Shown here one piece after another: positions 34,800 to 44,881 of a DNA stretch of 64,000 nt. The stretch covers positions 15,567,910 through 15,631,909 of the forward strand of contig NW_020948739.1 in NCBI RefSeq assembly GCF_900497805.2, written 5' to 3'. A model generated the notes under the pieces. That model searched no databases. It was not told the origin of the DNA and saw only the letters and a program-made list of their open reading frames with translations. This DNA is from Vombatus ursinus. Lineage: Eukaryota; Chordata; Mammalia; Diprotodontia; Vombatidae. The number at the start of each line of letters is the position of its first letter. The stretch's first letter is position 1. Both the position numbers and the translations under genes were made by a program.

Positions 34800-37695
34800 A
34801 TCCTAGGATCTATTTATTATGTTCCAAACATCTATTGATTGATAGAACAGCAATGCCTTGAGGGAGCTTTGGAACACCCACCCTAGGGTCATACTGTGCT
34901 GTCTTGTTTGGCAAGACTTACCTCAACGGCCCCAGACCATGTTGTTGTATGTACCCCAGACATTTTCCGGACTTGCCACAGATACATACCTACCACTCAC
35001 CCATCTTGCTACCCACTTTTCCACCTCAGGTGGATGAAGTGAATAAATCAATCCTACCAATTTCATAACAACTGACTGTCCTATTGTTCAACTCATCATC
35101 CCTACAATTTCTCATAACCTTCCCTGCATAATTCTAGGTAGGTTACTTAATGCCTCTGAACCCTGGGAAACCCAAAGAATCCAAGTTACAGATGGCCAAG
35201 ATTTTCAGCTCCCACACAGAAGAAATTCCAGGTCAATTATACAATGACATATGAGACTATTAGCATGAAGAGGCCTTCCACTGATGGATACTGCCACCTT
35301 TTCCCACCCTGATAGATGATTTTCATGAGCAATAGGGAAGGAAAAAGGCAGGAGTTAACTAGTAACCAGCCTTCTGTTACAATTGCTTAAGTACTTAACC
35401 AGGCTGACCCTAAGACAATAACCAAATAATCTGTAGCTAGACCCAAACTCCAAGCCCCTGCAGCCTGGTAGCACCTGTTGGAGTTTGCATTCTGGATAAA
35501 TCTTTTCCAGCTCAAGCTCACTCTTACATCATGGTAAGATATTGAGTTGTGCAAAAAATGGTGGGAAATAGGCCCAAGTATCCATAATTAGATTCCAAGA
35601 GTCTAGAAGAAAGGAGAGAAAAAGAGCCCTAGTTTGGAAAAGACCTACGTTTTCTTCCTCCCTGACAAATAAATGAAACTTTACTAATTTATATCTTTAT
35701 CATTATTCTAATGATAAAAAATTGAGCAATGCTTTCAACTTACTTGAAGGGAGAGAGATTACAAGGGTCTGTCTGTCTGATAAGCATTGAGTATAAGAGA
35801 GGGGTAAAAAAAATAGTCCTCATTTACCCATCTTATGTGAGGAGCTAAAAATATTTAAGGCACATTTTCTGGGAATTCCATGCATAATATGAATGCTAAA
35901 GTTCACTAAAAGGTCATAGTCTTAACATTTTTCCAAGTGAAGAAAGAGTATAGTTTTAAACAACTATCATTCATTAAGTTAATATTTACAACAAATTCAA
36001 CTTACAAGCTCCTCAAGCAGCTTACTATTAGGAGATTACAATGTACTCCCAGAAACACATTGGAGAATGTAATGAGTATGAATGCTAAAGAGTATAAAGT
36101 GGTAGGCTATCAGATGTGATAAGAATTGGTTCCAGCTGGAGCAATGAGAGTAGCTGAAACATAATGAAACCATAAAGATGGGCATATATTGATACAATCT
36201 CCCCAATATTCAGTTCTTAATTATGAGTAAAAGGATAGTAAAGAGAAATTAAAAGCCACAAATGACACCTTCATTTTTGCCCCAAATGTTTACCACATCT
36301 CTTAGCAAATGTTGCTAACAAGTAGCTAAATTATTATGGTCTCTGGGCTATTTATCATTCTATTCCCTCCTCATTTCATTAATGACTAGCAACATGGTCT
36401 AAAGGCAATCAACTGCGAAACGACAAGTCGAAGGTATAGTTCAGGCAACACATCAACTCTGGGTAATAATCAGACTGAATAAAATCAAGAGGATTGCACA
36501 CTGAGAGATGTCATCTGTAACTATGGATTTTGTTCAAGTGCTATGCTGTGCTCTGGACCGATTTCAAAGGCAAATAAGTAAGTCTAAACTAAACATAGCT
36601 CTGGTAAGAAGGTTACCTAGCCTAAATTACTTCCAAAATCCAGTAGCCAAGTAAGATGTTGCTCTGAGTGTGTCAACTCCCTGACCTTCCTGAAATGGTG
36701 AAATACATGCCAGACATACTCACTGACTTACAACTGGAGAGAATGTGGTCCATAAAAAGCATGTCTGTGCTGCAAAAGTTATCACATGAACTTTTCTGAA
36801 ACATTTTGGAACCCAGAAAAGCAAGCATACAAAGCCTTTTCACTTAAATGTAAGTAAATAAGTTCCATGTGCACTCTTACAGCTTGAAAGAATACCATGA
36901 GGAATATGCTATTATCACGAGTACCTATAAAAACAAATATCTCCAAATCTCTCCATTCAATTAAAAGTGAAAAAAAAAACAAATTAATGTTGCTATATAA
37001 TGAAGGTTTATGGCAGATGCATTTCATTTTTCCAGCCTCAGTTGCCAGAAAAACCACCACGCAATTTGTGATAAACACTTCAATTTCTTGGAAAAGCCAA
37101 ATACAATATTATGAAAACGGGAAGAGGGTAGTGGGGCAAGAGTAGGGTGCAGGAAAGGATATAGCAGGAAAACACTTGTCATACCACTAACCCCACCATC
37201 AGACAACTAGAAGTATGAATAATGCATTTAAGAACCTTCCTTCTTATAAAAGTGTTTATTAAAAAGCTATTGTAAACTTTTGTTTAAAGTACTACTAGAA
37301 ACAAGTCAAGGACCTACAGAATTGAGTGGTGCTTTATAAATCACAAAAGGTGTGGGACTACCTTAATAATACTATGATTAATCTACTGACCTTTCAACTA
37401 TTCAACTTGAAGTACAGTTTATAGTAATTCCTGAAAATAAACAAATCAAATGATCCAATTTACTATACCAGTAAACCTTTGGTATAAGGAGCAAAATAAA
37501 AATCACCCCTATTGTGTGTAATAGTAGCTAAAATAAATGACCATTCTGCCAAGAAAAAGCAGGAAGAGGGGGGAGAAAGTAGCTGCACTATAGACAAAAC
37601 CCTAGTTGTCAATAGACTTCTCAAAGTTAGCCTATTTCACACACATAAACAGACACTCATTGTGGATATTTATATATAGCTGATTAGAGAGGCAA
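34800..37695. other. Repeat-poor intron block
   Basis: About 2.9 kb with no repeat that I recognise and no exon. The part at about 34870-35560 is more GC-rich and could be an unrecognised old element. The remainder looks single-copy, about 4-6.5 kb into the intron, and is a candidate place for intronic enhancers. Confidence 0.45.
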
Positions 37696-37699
37696 CTAA

Positions 37700-37800
37700 G
37701 ACTATAAATTACACAGAAGGTGCTGAAGGTGTTGAACTACATAGGTAAAGGCAATTTCTTCACCTGGGAATTCCCTGTACCAATGAACTCTACCCTATCC
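37700..37800 (+). mobile_element. CORE-SINE variant, 3' fragment
   Basis: GTAAAGGCAATTTCTTCACC then TGGGAATTCCCTGTACCAAT matches the tail of the variant at 24690 and 45565. Confidence 0.6.
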
Positions 37801-40800
37801 TATAGTTGATTAATAGTATGAATTCACATTTATCATTAATGACAAACCAAATGAAACTATCATAATCATATTTATTTTATGCAATTTCCAAAGCTAGTCC
37901 AATAGAAAAAGAATGGTGAGTGACATATATATATATATATGCTTATGGGTCTTTGCCACCCTCCCTAGAGCACAAAGATCTTTCCAAAAAAGAAAGGCTG
38001 GCGTTCCGTTATGCATCCTTAAGCTAAATTTTAAAATTAAACACAGAGTTAAATGATAGATTTGCTTTCTATTCCAGACTGGATGCAATTGATTTTAACT
38101 GACTAAATTATCTGATCTCTGCCAAGAATTTTATTTCATTAAGAAAATGATATTATGGAGCATCTGAGATCATAGAGCAGACTAAACAGAATGCCAGAGA
38201 AGTTCTGAGTGCACCCCACAGTGAAGGTTTGATTATTTGCAGATGGAATATGTAGGGGGAAAAAATCTAAATCGGAGGAAAATTCTATAACATGATTCTG
38301 TGAATTGTACTGTCAGACTTTTATATCACTTCTGCCTTTGTGTTTAATAGAGCAGAAATTTAAGACATTAGGTGATATTTGCTATCCTGAAATTTTTTTT
38401 AAAGGAAAGAAAGAATCACCTTTCTGCCTTAGAGGAAATATTAAGCTGCCACCACCCTAGACAAGGAAAAAAAAAAAGGAAACATTGATACCACAATAGA
38501 CTCTAGTATGTCAACTGTCAACACTGACATTATTTGGCTAGTCCTCAAATACTCACCAAGAAACTAATTTAAATCAATCTCCTTTGGAAAAGCCAATTGT
38601 TCACTATACACAACAATTGGTCCAAGATCAATCAGTGGACATGAGATCAATTAAAACCAGCTTAAGTTTTTGAAGAGGGATAATTCACACAACTTGAGTT
38701 AAATCTCTATTCATTTCAATACTCCCACAATGCAACCCTTAAGCTTCATTTGTAAAGCAGAAACATTACTACTATCACCCTACACTGTCTAGCCAGCACT
38801 TTAAGTAGTTCCACATTTAATTAAAGACACAGTATATCCTTTGTTGGCATAGATAGTGTGGTCACTTTTAAGACTGCAGTCATTTTAGCCAAAAAACTTG
38901 GCATTTTGGAAAGCCATCTGTTAGAGAAAATATAAAAAGTAAATCATTGTTGAGGTAAAAAAAAATGCTATCCTAAAATTTGCATGTGCTTGAAAGCAAC
39001 AGTCCCTGCACATTTGAATTTCATGAAGACTAAAGAGCAGTTTGGCAAAATTACTACCATACACTTTGGATCTGCTTTTCCAAATGCCATCACTTAAGCG
39101 TATCTTAGATAGCTGAGACACCAAACTGTATTTTACACTAAGATGGGGGGCAGGGAATAAGGTTTTGCTTCAGATACCTAAATTAAAACAAAAACTATAG
39201 AAAATGAACTTCTTTATCTAAAGTGCAGTATCATTTTTGTCCACATGAGTGCTGTAATGATATACTGCACTCTACTGAGCCCAAATCTAATGTACACCAA
39301 AGCTTGCTAGCCTCTCACTACTCAAATACAATGAAATAGCAGATTTGATATTTGGTACTGCTTTGAAATTATCAAAAGATGTCAATTAGTAAGACAACTT
39401 ACTCAATGAAAAATATTTGAAGAAAAAAAATTAAGTAATAAGTTTTTTTTATTGAAGCTCTGTCAAAACTTCAGTAACATCACTATAGATAATAGCCACA
39501 GAAGATAACATGCCAGTTTTTATTATGAAAGCCTCCTTAAGCCTTAGTTATATACTACCAGGAGCTCTCCTGAAGTATATCGCCAACTTTTATTTTATCA
39601 GTGCTCTGAAATATTACTTTTTTTGAGAATGGAGGGTGGGAGTGCTTACCAGCTAAATGCATAACACTCCCCCTCCCCCCAAGACGACTATTTTCTAATT
39701 TTCAAAAATCCTACCTTAAAGTTTATCAGGTTGACAAGGAGTTATCATTAAAGAGGCCATGTGTAGAATGTGAAACATAAAACTGAATTTTAAAAAAAAT
39801 CACTCCAGGCAAGAGCTAGAAGGCCACCAAGCCTTTAGGCAATTGCCAATAGGTGGGAACAGCTTAATGACATCCTGAGCAAGGTTCAAAAAGTCCAACG
39901 AGATCAGACTTCTCCAAAATCAGGATGCAAGAAGCTTGAATCCCAAGTGGGTTATAAACAAATCATATCACAGGTTGGGAGAGACGTTTATATCCCGGGA
40001 AAATCAAGACCTATTAACCCAGAAGCATCGGCCCCAAGATGCATGTTGCCTGCTTTTAAGTGCTGAGTTACTGGACAAAGACAGCTCTCTCAGGGAACCT
40101 GCAAAGTACGTTTGAGGCTCCACACAATCTCCATTGCATCCCAAGGGGAAGACAATCGAGCCCACCAGGACCTGGAGCCTCATCTCACCCTCCCAGGCCC
40201 CAGAGCTTCAGGATTAAAGGCAATCACAGCACCACCTGAAGAAACCACCAGCCTCCCTCCCCCAGAGCAGGGCAGAAAGTGCCCCGAAGACTTCCACGAA
40301 ATTAATCAGCTGTTCGCCCCAGCATCCTGAGAATGCAATTTGGTGAATAAAGTATTAAGCACCAGGGCTGAGAACGGGTAGAGGAATTGGTATAATTAGA
40401 GAACCCTAGTGAAAAAGAGAACTTAGTGGGGCTTGCTTTATAATCGAACTCTAAAGTGCCTTCTGACATAGAAAGATGAGAGGACGACAGAGAAAGCAGG
40501 CAATTCTGGTTATGATACTTCATTTATGAGTGCAATTAGGGAGCTTCCCCAAGTGTTACTATTGTACTTTCAAAGTTACACCAGGTCTCTAATCGAAATC
40601 TAAACCTTTGACCCCTATTCTAACAAGTCAGAGAAAGATTTCTTTCTGGGGTTTCTAACCTGTTCCTGTTTCCCGAGATTTAAATGGGGGATGGCTCATT
40701 TCGCTTCGCGGGCTCCAAGAGTGCACCCTAACAGCTTGCCACCGTGCTGAATACCTGCGTGGTGCACACCTGGTGGAATGACCTGGCCCCTGAAAGCAGC

Positions 40801-41019
40801 TCATCAGGGTCTTCAGGCAAAAGGGGAAACGCCAGGTAGGGGAACAAGCCTCACAGAATAAGATTGGGAAGGAGAATACATCAATGGGAGGAAAGGATGA
40901 GTGGCCAAATTCAGGGGAAGGTATAAATCCGTTTGTTCCACTTGCGCAAATATAGGATCACTCTTTTTTCTCAGAGCGGCTCTGCAATAATAAAAGGTAG
41001 GGGAGACTGGTAGCTGCGC
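37801..41019. other. Repeat-poor intron next to the RSPO2 promoter
   Basis: Over 3 kb directly inside the gene shows no recognised transposon and no further exon. It holds a short (TA)n at 37926-37941. GC content rises steadily from about 39.8 kb towards the CpG island. Confidence 0.5.
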
Positions 41020-41259
41020 CACCTTGCCGAGACAGGGAAGCTCAGTGCAACTCGCGCCCCCTCCCAGAGCTGAGAGTAGAGGAATGGGGGGTGGAGGTGA
41101 GGGATCGGGGTGAAGGTGAAGAACGCCACAGTGTTGACCATCTGAGGACCAAGACGCCTGAGTATGGTTGAGGGTTGAATAATACCTCCCATCATAGCGC
41201 CCGTCCTTCTGCCTCCTCCCACCCGACACAACACATCCCTCCTTCTGGGCAATACCGAC

Positions 41260-41353
41260 CTCGCTTACTGCGTCTCCAGCGGTTGGCTTGGCAGTGACCG
41301 TAATCCATGCAATTCAGGATGATAAGGGCAAAAGAGAAGAGGCGAAACTGCAT
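41260..41353 (-). CDS. RSPO2: RSPO2 first coding exon (R-spondin 2, residues 1-31)
   Basis: R-spondin 2 is a secreted agonist that binds LGR4/5/6 and ZNRF3/RNF43 and so strengthens Wnt/beta-catenin signalling. Read on the minus strand from the ATG at 41353-41351, the exon encodes MQFRLFSFALIILNCMDY, then GHCQA, then NRWRRSKR. From memory of human RSPO2 this differs only at residue 19 (Ser to Gly) and residue 23 (Gly to Ala). Residues 1 to about 21 form a hydrophobic signal peptide, and the basic RWRRSKR stretch follows. The coding part is 94 nt (31 codons plus one base), so the exon ends in phase 1. The donor is G|GTCGGT at 41259-41254, a usable but non-optimal site. The furin-like, thrombospondin and basic C-terminal exons of the roughly 243-residue protein are absent and should lie beyond position 1. 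The start is chosen by identity to the known protein, although the frame stays open upstream. Confidence 0.96.
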
Positions 41354-41438
41354 CTGGGCGGTTGGGTTGGGGGGAGACACTCCTCTCAAAGTCCGAGAAC
41401 AGGAGGGGTCATCAGAGGAGCCCGGCACCGCTAGCGAG
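41354..41438 (-). other. RSPO2: RSPO2: likely 5' UTR part of exon 2, two possible acceptors
   Basis: Two splice acceptors could open this exon. One is CAG directly before the ATG (AG at 41355-41354), behind a C-rich tract. The other lies 85 nt further upstream (AG at 41440-41439), behind a good pyrimidine tract reading CACTGTCTCTACTCCAG. With the second, exon 2 is 179 bp and carries an 85-nt leader. The sequence alone does not decide between them. Confidence 0.5.
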
Positions 41439-42059
41439 CTGGAGTAGAGACAGTGAATCGTTGCGAGCCGGTGGGAAGGGGTTCCAACAGTCAGGCAGGC
41501 GCTACTACAGAGCGGAGTCAAAAACCCTGAAGTCCAACAGCATCTCCGTCCTGGGAATCTACGAGATTGGGAGACAAGAAAGGGTGGTTTTTGGCAAAGG
41601 AAGAGGAGCAAAGGAAGGGGGTGGGAGGTAAGGCAGGGAGACAGAGAGGCGTCTGTGCATTTGAATCAACCAACCATTCTCTTTAAGGGGGAGCACCCTA
41701 TAAGGCTGATCAATTTTCTCTCATTATTGGGATGAAACACTCTGAACATGAGAGTTTACTAAGTTAAGGAACAGTTCTAGTTAGACCCAACTAAGCCTCG
41801 GGAGCTGCCTTAAATCAGAGCGCGCAGCAACTTCAATGAGGTGATTGCAATCAAGGGAATCAATCATTGGAAACCTCTGCGAAGCCGACGTCCTAGAAAA
41901 AGCATGAGGAGAAAAAGAAACGCTCCCTTGGGAATGGGAAGGAGGGATAAGCAATGAGGAGCGCCTACATTCTTATCCAACCCTGTACCTATTTTAAGTT
42001 CAAAGCTGGGGTACCCCAGAGGGGAGGCAGCCAAAGCGCTCCGGCAGAGAACAACTTAC
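41439..42059 (-). other. RSPO2: RSPO2 intron 1 (or intronic/leader sequence)
   Basis: This is GC-rich sequence between the candidate leader exon and the coding exon. It begins with GTAAGT on the minus strand. It contains no recognised repeat, which is usual inside an active CpG island. Confidence 0.55.
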
Positions 42060-42148
42060 CTTCACAGAGGACCAAGCAGCACGAGGACTCTCAGGCATAA
42101 TGCTGCATCCCGGTGTCAGGCAGGGCAGCCTGCTCAAAAACACGTGGG
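42060..42148 (-). other. RSPO2: RSPO2 candidate 5' exon (exon 1 or an internal leader exon)
   Basis: On the minus strand this stretch ends in AAG|GTAAGT (GT at 42059-42058), a perfect donor, about 0.7 kb upstream of the coding exon. Its other edge is CTTTTCCTCCAG preceded by a long T run (AG at 42150-42149), which looks like a strong acceptor. It could therefore be an 89-bp internal leader exon. Alternatively, transcription starts just upstream and the exon is longer. It holds two ATGs: one opens a five-codon frame (MQHYA) and the other reads MPESPRAAWSSVK up to the donor in phase 0. An E-box CACGTG sits at 42141-42146. The exon call rests on splice signals, position and CpG context, not on a transcript. 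Confidence 0.6.
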
Positions 42149-42470
42149 CTGGAGGAAAAGAAAAAAAAAAAGTTTGCTAGACGCCCGTGCGCTGGAAGAG
42201 CCTCGCAGGCTAGGCAGTAAGAGCCGCTAAGTCAGTCGTGCCTCTCCAGCGGGCGAGCGAGCGTGCAGTTCCTCTCTGGGCGAACTGGGCTCTCAGAATG
42301 GAATGAAGCGGCGGGGCATGTGCGGCTGCGTCCCCAGCCACTGCCGCTACGTCCCAGCCAATGCCCCCCACCACGAAACCTAAAAGGGGGTGTATCTCGG
42401 CTTGGTTCCTCCCCCCCACCCCCAGCCAAGTCTTCTTTCCCCTCTGCCTTTTCTTTGACCGTCACTATAT
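42149..42470 (-). promoter_or_regulatory. RSPO2: RSPO2 proximal promoter or start region with CCAAT, GC-box-like and TCF/LEF-like motifs
   Basis: No TATA box is seen, which fits a CpG-island promoter. A CCAAT motif is at 42358-42362, inverted relative to the gene. A C-rich stretch at 42408-42427 reads as GGGGGTGGGG on the gene strand and could bind SP/KLF factors. CTTTGAC at 42453-42459 matches the TCF/LEF core CTTTGA. The start site itself cannot be fixed from sequence. Confidence 0.55.
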
Positions 42471-43184
42471 GGTGACTCTAGATTTTTTTTCCCTAAGTTG
42501 GGCGAAGAAACAGCCCTAATACTGAGCGGTGGGAAATAGGGTGAACGAGATTTCGAATAGAGATGTAATGGGTTTGTGGCAGGGAGTTGATGCTTCAATA
42601 AGTAGGTGGTGCTGTGTTCCACAGCATCTCAGGGTTTTCTCTGCCCGGAATCTCCCGGGTCCTAAAGCCCGAAAATCTCTGGTTTCCCTGAGGTCCTAAA
42701 GCACTATGATAGCTCTTTAGAGATCTGAGCCTCTTGCGGGACTCTTCTGGACCCCTGATCCCAAGGGTCAGAAAACTACAAGACAAAAGAGCAGCAGCGT
42801 TGGTCGCTGACCTACAGTAGCAGGACCCACTTCGCCTCTCCTGCAAATCAGACTCCACAGGGCTGGAGGCGATCGCCTCCCATCTCTCAATTGCCTGTCT
42901 TCCTACAGGGGACCCAACTACAAATAGGTTCATTTTTTGTTCCGAAATTACCAGAAGCGGTGTTTCATCTCCCGTGCAGGGTTTAAAATTGGACCATCTC
43001 GGTGGGTCTTACATCTGTGATTTCATTTCTTTATACTCCTCGTGAAGCTCTAAGAAAGGGCTGGGAAATACAGTATATTTTCAGTTTAGAGAATGACGAA
43101 GAGCCTCCTTTAATAAGTTTAAAAAGAAAATAAAAGAAAGGATTTTACTTTAAGATTCATCTTCCTTCCCAAGGATCTCAACGT
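42471..43184. other. Promoter-upstream stretch, no repeat recognised
   Basis: Moderately GC-rich, then AT-rich. A minus-strand open frame at 42595-42933 resembles nothing I know and is taken as chance. Confidence 0.5.
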
Positions 43185-43302
43185 TCTTTTTTCTCATCCA
43201 ATCTCTTCAAGAAAGCTACTTGAGTACAAGGACTGGTTTTGGTTTTTGCCTGACACATGTAGGCATAAATGTTTGTGGAAATGATTTGTTGAATGAACTT
43301 GT
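43185..43302 (+). mobile_element. L2 LINE 3' end
   Basis: GAAAGCTACTTGAGTACAAG, then CTGACACATGTAGGCATAAA and TGATTTGTTGAATGAA. Confidence 0.75.
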
Positions 43303-43329
43303 CTCTGTTTCACCCCATGGGAAATTTTA

Positions 43330-43465
43330 AAGTATATCAGCCAACAACCATAAGCACCTACTTCATGCCACTCACCGTATTAAGAGTAGGTGATAAAAAG
43401 AAAAAAAAATGAAAGTCTCTTCCCTCAAGAAGCCTACATTCTGTATGTAAAATTTTGCACACAAA
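43330..43465 (-). mobile_element. L2 LINE 3' end
   Basis: AGCACCTACTTCATGCCACT, then CTCTTCCCTCAAGAAGCCTA. It is antisense and next to the oppositely oriented copy before it. A (TG)n run at 43470-43486 follows. Confidence 0.72.
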
Positions 43466-43571
43466 TGTGTCTGTGTATGTGTGTGTAATTATAATAGGTG
43501 TGTATTTTCCTTCATAACTGAATATTCACCAAGTCTTATTCCCCTCATGCAAAAAATAAAAGTGAACTTTT

Positions 43572-43760
43572 AGGATCATAGATCTAGAAGGGCATTCAGA
43601 GGCTATCCAATCCAAATCCCACATTTTGTAGTTTGGAGAAAACTGAGTCCTAGAGAGGTTGTGACTTGCCCAACATGAAATAGGTTGAAAGTGTGAGAGG
43701 GAGGATTATATTCTGATTCTAAAGCCAGTGTTCTTTCTACTGTATCACAATGGCTCCCTT
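43572..43760 (-). mobile_element. MIR3-like CORE-SINE
   Basis: GATCATAGATCTAGAAGGGC, GGAGAAAACTGAGTCCTAGA and TTGTGACTTGCCCAACATGA: a CR1-like end joined to an antisense CORE body. Confidence 0.7.
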
Positions 43761-43892
43761 GAAAGGTTTACTTAACAAAAATTTATTTACTACTATATCA
43801 GGTGTTCTATTCATTTAATAAATTTGCTTCCTCTGTAAAATGGTTCTTTTCTAGCTTTAACCTGTGATTCCATGCCACAAACTTTTTTTGAG

Positions 43893-44075
43893 TAGCAATT
43901 ACATTCAATTCAATTCAATGAATAAGATGTGGTCCTTGCTGTCCAAGAGCATACAGTCCAATAGGGGAGAATAAGACGTGTCCAAAATTGAATATAACAC
44001 AAAGTGGAATATAATGCCAGAGGCACAAAGTTACAGGAAGGTTCACAGAAAGGATACCACCTTTTACAAACATCA
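43893..44075 (-). mobile_element. L2-like LINE fragment
   Basis: TCAATTCAATTCAATGAATA tail, then GTGGTCCTTGCTGTCCAAGA and CAGTCCAATAGGGGAGA. Confidence 0.55.
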
Positions 44076-44164
44076 CCCTTGGATTTACTACTGTGTACTA
44101 CGTCTGCCATTCTAGGCAAGGGTTGATTCACATAATGAGTGAAGGGCTGGGAAGGTTGCAATAG

Positions 44165-44345
44165 GAAAAGCATTACATTTGAAGTAGGGACATGGATTCC
44201 AACATGAGTATTGAAATGTACTATTTGTGTTACCTGGGGTTTGTAACTTAACCTTTCTGGGTCTCATTTTCTTCATTTGTAAAATGAGGAGGTTGGACAA
44301 GTTACCTTCTAAGAAACCTTCTAACTCAACATCCGTTATCTTCTG
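44165..44345 (+). mobile_element. MIR SINE
   Basis: GTAACTTAACCTTTCTGGGT, CTCATTTTCTTCATTTGTAA and AATGAGGAGGTTGGACAAGT. Confidence 0.8.
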
Positions 44346-44683
44346 CTTAAGTCTATGATGGACACCGTATAAAGATAATATAAGTGCTTTGCTATTATAC
44401 TCTCAAAGATCTGTTCTCTTATCATTGTGGGTATTCCCTCTAATGATACAGATTGAAAGTCATCCTATCTGACTCTCTTCCATGTCTTCCCATAAATTCA
44501 TACACAGGGTATCCACCCAATGTGGTGGGGGGTTGGGGAGTGGAGGGAGGTTCTTCAAGTTCTCCTACACGAGCATCAATGGAGAACGAGAGTTATTCAT
44601 CAGTTGTCCCTTCTTCTTGACACATGACCAGCCCACCTTTTTTTTCTTCCAGTTATATATTTCTTTGATTACATCTTTTATAC

Positions 44684-44873
44684 CTGAGATGTCAAATGTG
44701 CGACTGGGTCATCATATATAGCTCATAACACTCCCAGGTGCAGCCTGATACTTCACAATATAAATTAAAATAGAGATTACCTTAATATGTGGTTTTCCAA
44801 GTCAGTATGTGGCTAGCACAGATTCTCATATATGGTTTAGTGGCCCCTATTCTATTTTAATTTGATGCCACTG
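44684..44873. mobile_element. Non-autonomous hAT-like DNA transposon with 8-bp TSD
   Basis: Degenerate terminal inverted repeats, CTGAGATGTCAAAT on the left and CAGTGGCATCAAAT on the right (reverse strand), bound 190 bp. The flanks TTTTATAC (44676-44683) and CTTTATAC (44874-44881) match at 7 of 8 bases, the hAT signature. The interior resembles a short repeat ending in GTTTGACACCCCTG that I recall from marsupials. Confidence 0.75.
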
Positions 44874-44881
44874 CTTTATAC

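Larger units (their letters stand above)
1..41259 (-). other. RSPO2: RSPO2 intron following the first coding exon (5' portion)
   Basis: It starts at the GTCGGT donor and runs to the window edge. No segment encodes the Cys-rich furin-like repeats expected in the next exon, so the intron is longer than 41.2 kb. A very large intron here also fits my memory of the human gene. Its content is almost wholly transposon-derived, apart from a repeat-poor block at about 34.8-41.0 kb. Confidence 0.85.
41020..42470. promoter_or_regulatory. RSPO2: CpG-rich promoter region of RSPO2
   Basis: GC content and CpG frequency rise sharply here compared with the AT-rich, CpG-poor sequence on both sides. The densest parts are 41020-41480 and 41800-42370. 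The region covers the coding exon and the candidate leader exon, as expected for a CpG-island promoter of a developmental gene. Edges are estimated by eye. Confidence 0.8.

Noticed and set aside
34870-35560. GC-richer stretch considered as an LTR fossil
   Set aside because: No paired ends, duplication or family resemblance that I could defend.
40112-40330. Plus-strand 72-codon frame near the promoter
   Set aside because: Not recognised, no splice or promoter context on that strand, and the composition explains the frame.
40813-41229. Long minus-strand frames just inside the RSPO2 intron
   Set aside because: They lie in GC-rich CpG-island sequence 3' of the exon donor, where stop codons are rare. 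No family resemblance.
1-41259. Search for RSPO2 exon 3 (Cys-rich furin-like repeat) on the minus strand
   Set aside because: No segment with the spaced cysteines and a flanking AG/GT pair was found. The next exon is taken to lie outside the window.
42595-42933. Minus-strand 112-codon frame upstream of RSPO2
   Set aside because: No similarity to a known protein. It sits upstream of the CpG island core. Kept only as a chance frame.
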